Positions 15,979 to 22,836 of a DNA stretch of 64,000 nt are shown here, piece after piece (positions within the stretch are counted from its first letter, which is position 1; every line of letters begins with the position of its first letter). Location of the stretch: positions 1 to 64,000 of the IMG/VR virus record IMGVR_UViG_3300046169_000081. One strand, 5' to 3'. A program made the translations under genes and the position numbers. The notes beneath the pieces are model-generated. The model was not told where the DNA came from. It saw only the letters and a program-made list of their open reading frames with translations, and did not search any database. This stretch comes from a virus.

Positions 15979-17970
15979 ATGAAACATTGGATAATGGATT
16001 ATGAAACTCTTGTAAATTGTTTCGTAGGTGTATTTGAAGATTACAAAACAAATGAAACTAAAATATTTGTTATTCACCACTTACGTAATGATTTTGATGA
16101 GTTTATTGAATTTTTACATAATAATATAGAAAAGAGACAATGGCATATTTCTTATAATGGATTAGCTTTTGATGCACAAGTAACACACTATATCTTAGAT
16201 AATTATGATAAATTAAAAGATAAAGATGGTGCAGAGATAGCGTCTATAATATATGGCTACGCACAAAGATGTATTAATAAAAGTAACAATAAAGAATTTA
16301 GTGATTATCCTATTTGGAAGATGACTATTGGTCAAATAGATTTGTTTAAACTACATCATTGGGATAACCCTGCTAAAAGATCTAGTCTTAAATGGATTCA
16401 GTATAGTATGGATTGGCAGAATATATTAGAAATGCCTATAGAGCATGATACAATTATTGAATCCACTGGAGAAATAGATACTATTATTGGTTACTGTATA
16501 AATGATGTTAGATCTACTAAAGAGATATTTAATAGATCAAAATCACAAATCAAACTTAGAAAAGAGTTAACTGATACATATGGTATTAATTTATACAGTG
16601 CTTCTGAACCAAGAATAAGTAAAGAATTATTTGGTTATTATTTATCTAACAAACTTAATATACCCAAAAGAGATCTTAAAAGAATGAGAACTTATAGGGA
16701 TACTATTAAAGTTAAAGATATAATACTACCTTATATTTCTTTTACCTCATCTGAATTTAAAATGTTATATGAAAGGTTTAAATCATTAGAAGTTGATGCA
16801 TCTAAACTTAAGGGTAGCTTTAAATATAGTGTAAACTATAAAGATGTAAAAACAGATTTTGGTTTAGGTGGTGTTCATGGTGCGGCAAAGAAAGGTGTTT
16901 ATGAGTCAAATGATGATATGGTTATAATGTCTTCAGACGTTACTAGCTTTTATCCTAATTTAGCTATTAGAAATAAATTTTCACCAGGACACTTTCCTGT
17001 AGATGAATTCTGTGATCAATATGAATGGTTCTTTAATGAAAGAAAAAAGATTCCTAAGAGTAATCCTATGAACTATGTATATAAAATTATACTTAATAGT
17101 ACATTTGGTCTAAGTAATGATGCAAATAGTTTCTTTTATGATCCTGAGCTATGTTTACGCATAACTATTAATGGTCAGTTAACTTTAATGATGTTATATG
17201 AGCAAATTATGGAGCGTATACCTGGTGCAGTTGCATTGTTACAGAATACAGATGGTGTAGAAACTATTATTCCTAGAGAATATATAGGTCTATATATGGA
17301 AATATGTGAAGAATGGGAAAAGACAACTAATTTAAGTCTAGAACATGATGAATATCAAAAGCTTGTACTTTCAGATGTAAATAATTATATAGGTGTAAAC
17401 AACTTCATAGATGTAGACATTACTAAGTTTAGAGAAATGAAACAGTCTCAACCTCATTATTTATATAAAGTTAATAATGATAAGTTTAGTTATGCTCCTG
17501 TAAAGCTGAAAGGTAGGTTTGATTTTCATAACTTACAGCTACACAAAAACAAATCTAAATTAGTTATACCAAAAGGTATATATTCTTATTTTGTGAAAGA
17601 CATGTTACCAGAAGATTATTTAGAGTCTAACAAAAATATAATTGATTATTGTATTGGCGGTAAATCTAAAGGTGACTGGAAACAAGTGGCACGATATATA
17701 GATAATGGAGTATATAAAGAAACACCTTTACAAAAAATAAATAGATATTTTATATCTAAATCAGGAGTAAAGATTATAAAAGTAAATAAAAAAGACGGAA
17801 GAGAAATACAATTAGAAGCGGGTAAATGGTTGCAAACAGTTTATAATGATATGAAAGTTGAACCTAAATGGGAAAACTATAATATAGATAAAGCATATTA
17901 TTTGCAAGCAATTGAATCTGAGATAAATAGTATATTAACTGTATCGTCAAATCAACTTAAATTATTCTAA
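15979..17970 (+). CDS. Family B DNA polymerase with 3'-5' exonuclease
   Basis: Proofreading motifs are in place: Exo I MDYET (Asp7 and Glu9), Exo II YNGLAFD near residue 58, Exo III YCINDVRST near 172. Polymerase motif A is SSDVTSFYP (about 316-324), motif B KIILNSTFG (about 369-377) and motif C NTDGVE near 419, where the first Asp of the usual DTD is Asn. At 663 residues it is a short PolB. The protein ends in QLKLF, the bacterial sliding-clamp binding motif, implying use of a beta-type clamp. It replicates the phage genome with the helicase and primase above. Confidence 0.9.
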   Translation: MKHWIMDYETLVNCFVGVFEDYKTNETKIFVIHHLRNDFDEFIEFLHNNIEKRQWHISYNGLAFDAQVTHYILDNYDKLKDKDGAEIASIIYGYAQRCINKSNNKEFSDYPIWKMTIGQIDLFKLHHWDNPAKRSSLKWIQYSMDWQNILEMPIEHDTIIESTGEIDTIIGYCINDVRSTKEIFNRSKSQIKLRKELTDTYGINLYSASEPRISKELFGYYLSNKLNIPKRDLKRMRTYRDTIKVKDIILPYISFTSSEFKMLYERFKSLEVDASKLKGSFKYSVNYKDVKTDFGLGGVHGAAKKGVYESNDDMVIMSSDVTSFYPNLAIRNKFSPGHFPVDEFCDQYEWFFNERKKIPKSNPMNYVYKIILNSTFGLSNDANSFFYDPELCLRITINGQLTLMMLYEQIMERIPGAVALLQNTDGVETIIPREYIGLYMEICEEWEKTTNLSLEHDEYQKLVLSDVNNYIGVNNFIDVDITKFREMKQSQPHYLYKVNNDKFSYAPVKLKGRFDFHNLQLHKNKSKLVIPKGIYSYFVKDMLPEDYLESNKNIIDYCIGGKSKGDWKQVARYIDNGVYKETPLQKINRYFISKSGVKIIKVNKKDGREIQLEAGKWLQTVYNDMKVEPKWENYNIDKAYYLQAIESEINSILTVSSNQLKLF

Positions 17971-17971
17971 C

Positions 17972-18121
17972 ATGCTAGAACTTTATGGAATTTTTTTTTT
18001 AATTATACTTAGTTTTGTTTTCCATATTCTAGTATGGGAGGATGATTATATTAAAAAATGGTATTGGAAGTTAACAGCAGCAATAGTAATACTATTAATT
18101 ACTTTTGCTGCTTTTTTTTAA
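17972..18121 (+). CDS. Small two-span membrane protein (49 aa)
   Basis: Begins one base after the polymerase stop. Residues 4-21 (LYGIFFLIILSFVFHILV) and 34-49 (LTAAIVILLITFAAFF) are hydrophobic, separated by a charged loop WEDDYIKKWYWK. The hairpin topology resembles small phage membrane peptides of unknown role. Continuous gene packing supports it being translated. Confidence 0.6.
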   Translation: MLELYGIFFLIILSFVFHILVWEDDYIKKWYWKLTAAIVILLITFAAFF

Positions 18122-18143
18122 ATAAAAATTTAGATTATATATT

Positions 18144-18569
18144 ATGGATTATTTTGAATTAGAATGTGCAGTAGAACACTGGGCGGAAGAAAAAGGAATT
18201 CTTTCTAAAGCAACACCAATGGCACAAGCATTAAAAACTTTAGAAGAATGCACTGAACTGGGTGTAGCAGTTAATAACAATGACAGAGCAGAGATTATAG
18301 ATGCTATGGGTGATATAATGGTCACCCTGATTATTCAGGCTAAAATGCAGGGGCTTAAACTAGAGGAGTGTCTTGAGTCTGCGTATAATGTAATTGCAAA
18401 ACGCACAGGTAAGATGATCAATGGTCAATTTGTGAAAGATGATGAAGGCAAATTTTCAGAATGGAATGATTTGGAAGACATTGAAGTTAAGGATCCTGAG
18501 GAAATAAAAATAAAAGATATAGATATTATATCCGGTACTGAATCTGCATATATTAAAAATGAGTTATAG
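18144..18569 (+). CDS. MazG-like nucleoside triphosphate pyrophosphohydrolase
   Basis: The EECTE motif (about residues 34-38) and the EIIDAMGD motif (about 51-58) give the EExxE...ExxD metal site of MazG-type all-alpha NTP pyrophosphatases. The 141-residue protein has an acidic C-terminal extension. Phage MazG enzymes hydrolyse NTPs or dNTPs, or alter alarmone signalling. The end overlaps the SET-domain gene by 11 nt. Confidence 0.82.
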   Translation: MDYFELECAVEHWAEEKGILSKATPMAQALKTLEECTELGVAVNNNDRAEIIDAMGDIMVTLIIQAKMQGLKLEECLESAYNVIAKRTGKMINGQFVKDDEGKFSEWNDLEDIEVKDPEEIKIKDIDIISGTESAYIKNEL

Positions 18570-18855
18570 ACCATTACCTGAAGGTCTTACAATAAAAGAT
18601 TCTTCAGTGCACGGTTTGGGTTTATTTGCAACGCAAGATATTGCTAAAGGTATTGAACTTGGAATAACTCATGTGTATGATGATAAGTTTGAAAATAACT
18701 ATATAAGAACTCCATTGGGTGGATTCATTAATCATAGTGATGAACCCAATGCTCAGTTAATTTCTGTTGGTAACATGATGCGTTTAACAACAATAAAATT
18801 TATTAAAAAAGGGGATGAACTCTTTACTAAATACAAATTATATGAAATTATATGA
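18559..18855 (+). CDS. SET-domain protein, possible lysine methyltransferase (98 aa)
   Basis: The short protein shows the SET signature elements in order: HGLGLFATQDI with the SAM-site glycines (about 19-29), GGFINHSDEPNA (the NHS motif, about 54-65), and GDELFTKYKLY with the closing tyrosine. This is close to the smallest possible SET core. The substrate could be a phage or host protein; nothing in the sequence says which. Overlaps with both neighbours place it in one coupled string. Confidence 0.8.
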   Translation: MSYRPLPEGLTIKDSSVHGLGLFATQDIAKGIELGITHVYDDKFENNYIRTPLGGFINHSDEPNAQLISVGNMMRLTTIKFIKKGDELFTKYKLYEII

Positions 18856-19052
18856 AACACCTAGAAATAGTTAAAGTAATAGCAGGTATTAAAGTACCTC
18901 CTTCTTCTCCAGTTATTGAAAAAGCAGAGGAACTCAATTTTAGCCATGTAGATGGAATGTATAGTTACTGCACAAGAGATAATGGTGAAGTAGTACATTT
19001 AGCAGCATGGACAGAAGTAGAAATAATAGATGATAAAGACACAGAAAACTAA
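18852..19052 (+). CDS. Small protein of unknown function (66 aa)
   Basis: ATGA overlap with the SET gene and a 23-nt overlap with the radical SAM gene indicate coupling. The sequence is mixed alpha/beta (MKHLEIVKVIAGIKVPPSS; VVHLAAWTEVEII) with no motif. It could be a small beta-barrel module, but I do not recognise it. Confidence 0.6.
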   Translation: MKHLEIVKVIAGIKVPPSSPVIEKAEELNFSHVDGMYSYCTRDNGEVVHLAAWTEVEIIDDKDTEN

Positions 19053-19863
19053 AACTCTTGTAACTAAAGACAATAATAATAGTGCTAACTGCATAGCTCC
19101 CAATATAATCTATGGATGTTTTGGGGGTTGTGTGGATACTTATTGTTATATGTCTAGATACAATGGTAATAGAGTTTATGTCAACACAAATGTTGATGAG
19201 ATATTTCAGTCTGTTGTTGATTGGGAAAAAAATTATTATAAGCAACCTGATCAACAAGACCCTATATATACAATGGTAGATGTTGCATGTAACTCTGATT
19301 TAGTTTTAATGCAAAAGCATATGCCAGAACCTTTGATTGATTATCTTAAAAGATATGATAATCATCCACAGTTAAATACCACAATGGCCACAAAGTATCC
19401 GGGATTATTAAAATTAGATGTTAATCACTTTAATAAACCACCACGGGTACGTGTAAGTCTCATGCCTCAGAAGTATTCTAATATATTAGAACCTAAAATG
19501 CAAAAGATAGCTAGCCGCATAGAAGATATCAATCGTCTTAAAGACTTAGGATGGGAAGTACATTGTAATTACAGTCCTCTAGTGTTTTATCCAGGGTGGA
19601 AAGAAGAGTATAATAATCTTTTTTCTATGGTAAAAGATAATGCAGGCATTAATAAATGTGAGGTAATTGCATTAACCAACCATAAAAATCAAATGGCTAA
19701 AGCATCTCCAGAAGCTCAAGAACTTATGAGACGTTCTTATGAAGTTAAGAATCAATCAGGAGTTATGAGATATCCTTTAGAACATAAAGGAAGATTGCTT
19801 AATGAATTTAAGGAGATATATAGTAAATATTTTCCTATAGATACAATAAGATATATATTTTAA
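19030..19863 (+). CDS. Radical SAM protein resembling spore photoproduct lyase
   Basis: Cysteines 30, 34 and 39 (GCFGGCVDTYCYMSRYNG) sit where spore photoproduct lyase has its 4Fe-4S cysteines, followed by RVYVNTN as in that family. The C-terminal part has EVIALTNHKNQ and ends YFPIDTIRYIF, again lyase-like. The spacing is CX3CX4C rather than the usual CX3CX2C. The family repairs a UV thymine dimer type in spores; in phages the role is unclear and could be repair of AT-rich phage DNA or another radical reaction. ORF begins inside the previous gene. Confidence 0.72.
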   Translation: MIKTQKTKTLVTKDNNNSANCIAPNIIYGCFGGCVDTYCYMSRYNGNRVYVNTNVDEIFQSVVDWEKNYYKQPDQQDPIYTMVDVACNSDLVLMQKHMPEPLIDYLKRYDNHPQLNTTMATKYPGLLKLDVNHFNKPPRVRVSLMPQKYSNILEPKMQKIASRIEDINRLKDLGWEVHCNYSPLVFYPGWKEEYNNLFSMVKDNAGINKCEVIALTNHKNQMAKASPEAQELMRRSYEVKNQSGVMRYPLEHKGRLLNEFKEIYSKYFPIDTIRYIF

Positions 19864-19894
19864 TTTGCTGTGTCAGATTAATTTATTATATTTA
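19864..19894 (+). promoter_or_regulatory. Bacteroidota-type promoter TTTG-N19-TATATTTA
   Basis: TTTG at 19864-19867, a 19-nt spacer and TATATTTA at 19887-19894 match the host consensus except the last base. The leader to ATG at 19916 is about 20 nt. It drives the DUF932-like gene, which is frame-broken yet keeps this promoter. Confidence 0.6.
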
Positions 19895-19915
19895 CACTTT
19901 AAAAGTTTAATAATT

Positions 19916-20806
19916 ATGGGATATAAAAAACCAACAGAGTTACCAGAGTCTTATCTAGAAACTGCACCCTTACCTAATCATGGTAAGACTTACACAGTGT
20001 TACTCACAAAGAAGTGATAGACAATACTTACACCTTACTTAATGCAAGAGTGGGTTTACAGTAACAAAGAAATATATAGAGCAAATATGAATGCTCAATT
20101 AGCACAAGGGATCTATCATATCTACCCATTAAACCGCTGATCAGAAATTATTGAAGAAATGAATTAGGGATGATGTTTGCCTGGACAAATTCATATGATA
20201 AAAGTACAAGATTTCATGTGCTATTGGTGCATATGTAAGAGTTTGTTATAACGGTATGGTTGCCGGAGATATGATGAACTTCAAAAGAAAGCATACTGGG
20301 ACAGCAAATTATGGATTGTTAGAATCATATAGCTGATCAAATTAAAAATGCTGAGAAGTATTATAAGCGTATTGATAGCAGACAAAGATTATTTAAAAAC
20401 TATTGATATTGATTGCAGAGCTGCCTCAGAATTAATTGGTAGACTATATATTGAAGAGGATTTATTAGATTCTCAACAAATGTCTATGGTTAAAAAAGAA
20501 ATGGATAAACCATCTTTTAACTATGGAGTAGCTAAAGATAGTGCATGGGCCTTCTATAATCATGTTACGCATGCATTAAAGAAAGCACATCCGCGGGATT
20601 GGTTAAATGACCAACAAGACTTTCATGATTTTATTACCGCTGAACTGATTAATAAAAATTTATATTCCAATATTGAAGTTGTTAATCAAGACTACGCATC
20701 TAATAATAATATTGAAGTAACCATGGAAGAAGTAGTTGATGTTGTTATAGATGAAGATATAACACATAGCAGGTTAGTTCATGATGCATATATGGATAGG
20801 CTGTAA
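19916..20806 (+). pseudogene. DUF932-like phage/plasmid protein, broken by several frameshifts
   Basis: The start encodes MGYKKPTELPESYLE and NHGKTYTVL. The remaining protein is recognisable only by hopping frames: HKEVIDNTYTLLNARVGL, YSNKEIYRANMNAQLAQGIY, ELGMMFAWTNSYDKSTRF, CAIGAYVRVCYNGMVAGDM, NFKRKHTGTAN, ADQIKNAEKYYKR, then a long open stretch from 20348 with SAWAFYNHVTHALKKAHPR. Together this is a full-length DUF932-type protein. I count at least seven single-base shifts in both directions between 20003 and 20352, and none in the last 450 nt. Function of the family is unknown, often plasmid- or phage-borne. Confidence 0.75.
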
Positions 20807-20808
20807 AA

Positions 20809-20889
20809 ATGGATAGAGATTTAGTAATATTAATAATTGCTATAATAATTTTATACAGGATAGTCCGGTATAGATCATTTGGTGAGTAA
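20809..20889 (+). CDS. Tiny membrane peptide (26 aa)
   Basis: The frame reads MDRDLVILIIAIIILYRIVR then a short polar tail. It is one hydrophobic helix with a positively charged end, starting 2 nt after the DUF932-like stop and ending just before a strong hairpin. Very short, so confidence is modest. Confidence 0.4.
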   Translation: MDRDLVILIIAIIILYRIVRYRSFGE

Positions 20890-20891
20890 AA

Positions 20892-20928
20892 AAGGGGTCA
20901 AACCAACCAGGTAAACCTGTGACCCCTT
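20892..20928 (+). other. Nested RNA hairpin, possible attenuator or small structured RNA
   Basis: AAGGGGTCA (20892-20900) pairs perfectly with TGACCCCTT (20920-20928). Inside, CAGG (20908-20911) pairs with CCTG (20916-20919) around TAAA, leaving a 7-nt asymmetric bulge AACCAAC. The nested GC-rich stems are exceptional in this AT-rich region. There is no T-run after it, so a simple intrinsic terminator is less likely. Confidence 0.6.
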
Positions 20929-20947
20929 GCACCATTATTTAAAATAT

Positions 20948-21109
20948 ATGAATGAAACAAAAAGAAGGGCCTTACAAATATATGATACTTTAGGTGTAAA
21001 AGATGGACAAACACATATAACTATGATGCTATATTTTATACAGTCAATGAATAAAGAATTATATATTTACTGGAGTAAAGTGGATAGTGAGTTTCAAAAG
21101 ATAAAATAA
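20948..21109 (+). CDS. Small helical protein of unknown function (53 aa)
   Basis: I place the start at ATG 20948 (MNETKRRALQIYDTLG) because upstream non-ATG codons lie within the hairpin region. The protein is basic-helical with a mid hydrophobic stretch (THITMMLYFIQSMN). It sits 2 nt before the next gene. Family not recognised. Confidence 0.55.
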   Translation: MNETKRRALQIYDTLGVKDGQTHITMMLYFIQSMNKELYIYWSKVDSEFQKIK

Positions 21110-21111
21110 AA

Positions 21112-21450
21112 ATGAAAGAGATGGATAGGGACATGTTGAATAAGTTATTAGAGGTTCAGTATCTTAAAGGACGCTTAGATGAGTTGCAGTTTAAAGCTTT
21201 ACCAAATACAATAAATTTAAACAAGCAAAGAAAACTTGATGTTAGAATAGATAAGTATCATAAAAAACTCAGGTCAGTAGATCCATTGTCTTATCATTTA
21301 TATGTAATGGAGCATCATAATAGGGTTGTAGCAAAACAAAAGTCTAAAACCAGAATGAAAAAGTTATTGGAAGATATCCTTCCTCTTATAGATGTAGAAA
21401 CACATGGAGAAACATATGAAAAAATCAAAGCGCAACTATATAGTTATTAA
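21112..21450 (+). CDS. Basic helical protein of unknown function (112 aa)
   Basis: The whole sequence is charged helix, with a lysine/arginine-rich central part and a leucine-rich end (MKKLLEDILPLIDV). No catalytic motif is visible. The next gene begins inside its 3' end by 35 nt. The basic character would suit nucleic-acid binding, but that is a guess. Confidence 0.6.
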   Translation: MKEMDRDMLNKLLEVQYLKGRLDELQFKALPNTINLNKQRKLDVRIDKYHKKLRSVDPLSYHLYVMEHHNRVVAKQKSKTRMKKLLEDILPLIDVETHGETYEKIKAQLYSY

Positions 21451-21559
21451 TGGTAGAAAAGTCAGATATGAAGATTGTAGTGAATTTAATCAAACTTATT
21501 ACTGGCAAAGATCTAATATGCAAACCACTGCTAAAAGAAAAAATAAAAATAAAAGTTAA
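21416..21559 (+). CDS. Small basic protein (47 aa)
   Basis: The frame begins MKKSKRNYIVINGRKVRYED and ends in a lysine/asparagine tail. It overlaps the preceding gene by 35 nt and its stop overlaps the next ATG by one base, so it completes a continuous chain of genes. Family not recognised. Confidence 0.5.
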   Translation: MKKSKRNYIVINGRKVRYEDCSEFNQTYYWQRSNMQTTAKRKNKNKS

Positions 21560-21861
21560 TGAGTCCTGAAGAAAGAAAAAAAAGACCCGTATTTAGTGGA
21601 GTACTAAAATATTTTCCGGATGCTATAATGGAAATAGCTCGTGTATCGTTACAAGGGAATAAACAACACCATCCTGATAAACCATTACACTGGGATCGTA
21701 ATAAATCTAATGATGATTATGATGCCCTCGCAAGACATCTAATTGATGCAGGGACAATAGATAGTGATGGAATTCGTCATACCGCAAAAGTGGCGTGGCG
21801 TGCATTAGCATGTTTACAAAAAGAAATAGAAAATGAAAATAAGAAGGGGACAATACGTTGA
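21559..21861 (+). CDS. dATP/dGTP diphosphohydrolase-like protein (DUF5664 type)
   Basis: The 100-residue protein has the family signature: RKKRPVFSGVLKYFPDAI, then HHPDKPLHWDRNKS (about 36-50) and HLIDAGTIDSDGIRHTAKVAW (about 60-80). This is the N-terminal-domain type found in phages and related to MazZ-like dATP/dGTP diphosphohydrolases, a small all-alpha NTPase group. It may deplete or edit purine dNTPs. No PurZ adenylosuccinate-synthase relative is seen in this window. Confidence 0.72.
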   Translation: MSPEERKKRPVFSGVLKYFPDAIMEIARVSLQGNKQHHPDKPLHWDRNKSNDDYDALARHLIDAGTIDSDGIRHTAKVAWRALACLQKEIENENKKGTIR

Positions 21862-21979
21862 ACAAACATCATTCGGTATTACATATGCATACTATCATGA
21901 TCGGTATAAAGCATTGATATTTGAATTTGGTATATGGTATGTTGAATTAATATTTAAAGATTATGAAAAGAAGAATTAA
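21833..21979 (+). CDS. Small conserved phage-type protein (48 aa)
   Basis: The sequence MKIRRGQYVEQTSFGITYAY is followed by an aromatic-rich strand region (FGIWYVELIF) and a charged end. It overlaps the diphosphohydrolase-like gene by 29 nt and the next gene by 17 nt in other frames. I do not know a function. Confidence 0.5.
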   Translation: MKIRRGQYVEQTSFGITYAYYHDRYKALIFEFGIWYVELIFKDYEKKN

Positions 21980-22463
21980 AAGATTTTTTTATAAAATAAA
22001 ACGTGTAATAGACTTTATACCTATTGTATGGAAAGGATATGATTTTGATTATTATTCATCTATAGAACTTTTTAAATATCAGCTAAAACGAACAGCTGAA
22101 TACCTAGAATCAGATAAAGCTCATACATTAGAAGCAAAAACAAATGCCTCTAAAATATGGACTGCTGTTGAATTGATGGAGAAAGTATATGATGAAGAGT
22201 ATGGTACGGAGTATATAGATATCATTGAGAAACTTTATGGTAAAAGTAAACATGAATTTGTAGAGTTAGATGAAAAAGATGAGAATGGAGACCCATACTA
22301 TACAATGAAAATATGGAATGAATTAGCAGTAGATGAAGAGCATCAAAAAGAAATTGATGAAGTAAGACATCAAATGTTTCTACTTAGTAAAGATAAACAA
22401 AAACGTGCCCATAAACTACTTTGGACGTATATTGAGCATAATATTTTAAAATGGTGGGATTAA
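21963..22463 (+). CDS. Conserved phage protein of unknown function (166 aa)
   Basis: The first 25 residues are basic (MKRRIKRFFYKIKRVIDFIP), followed by a helical acidic core, DENGDPYYTMK at about 100, and a C-terminal helix ending ILKWWD. The HxxxA-like spacing of charged residues gives no firm motif. Its position at the end of the early operon suggests an accessory role. Confidence 0.65.
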   Translation: MKRRIKRFFYKIKRVIDFIPIVWKGYDFDYYSSIELFKYQLKRTAEYLESDKAHTLEAKTNASKIWTAVELMEKVYDEEYGTEYIDIIEKLYGKSKHEFVELDEKDENGDPYYTMKIWNELAVDEEHQKEIDEVRHQMFLLSKDKQKRAHKLLWTYIEHNILKWWD

Positions 22464-22483
22464 TATAAAATTTAAAAAGAAAG

Positions 22484-22639
22484 ATGAAAACACCGCTGGA
22501 AGAATTACTTAAACTTGAATCAGACTTAACACATATGTTTGATTCAGACCAAAGAGTTGCAATGGCTTTACTTGAGCATATTCGTAATAATAAGAAAGAA
22601 ATGCTTGAGAAAGAGAAAGAGATGAAAGGTGAGGTTTAA
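22484..22639 (+). CDS. Small acidic helical protein (51 aa), last gene of the plus block
   Basis: The frame reads MKTPLEELLKLESDLTHMFD and a charged helical tail (NNKKEMLEKEKEMKG). It is a likely coiled-coil or helix-turn-helix-free adaptor. It ends one base before a palindromic hairpin separating it from the converging minus-strand block. Confidence 0.5.
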   Translation: MKTPLEELLKLESDLTHMFDSDQRVAMALLEHIRNNKKEMLEKEKEMKGEV

Positions 22640-22660
22640 GAAAGTAATTAATTTACTTTC
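22640..22660. terminator. Palindromic hairpin at the convergent block boundary
   Basis: GAAAGTAA (22640-22647) pairs with TTACTTTC (22653-22660). It lies exactly where the plus-strand and minus-strand blocks meet, so it could end both transcripts, although it has no GC-rich stem or long T-run. Confidence 0.4.
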
Positions 22661-22835
22661 CGTAATTTTCAGACATTATACTATTCATAGTACCTAGTAC
22701 AGTTGTATTAGGGTCAGGTCTAAAACCACCTTTATTTGAGTTTTGACTAGTATTAACCACTGAGCCAGTAGCCCTTGTTTTAGGACTATGTGGACTCAGT
22801 GGATTACTTGCTTTATTTCCTTTTACTTTACTCAT
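22653..22835 (-). CDS. Small proline/asparagine-rich protein (60 aa), last gene of the minus operon
   Basis: The short protein is low in hydrophobic residues, rich in Ser, Asn, Gly and Pro and probably extended. It sits one base after the fibre gene stop. Such linker-like sequences occur in phage structural operons, but I have no family. Confidence 0.5.
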   Translation of the reverse strand: MSKVKGNKASNPLSPHSPKTRATGSVVNTSQNSNKGGFRPDPNTTVLGTMNSIMSENYGK

Positions 22836-22836
22836 A

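Noticed and set aside
20348-20806. A stand-alone gene starting at 20348
   Set aside because: Its sequence is the C-terminal half of the DUF932-like protein; the N-terminal half lies just upstream in other frames.
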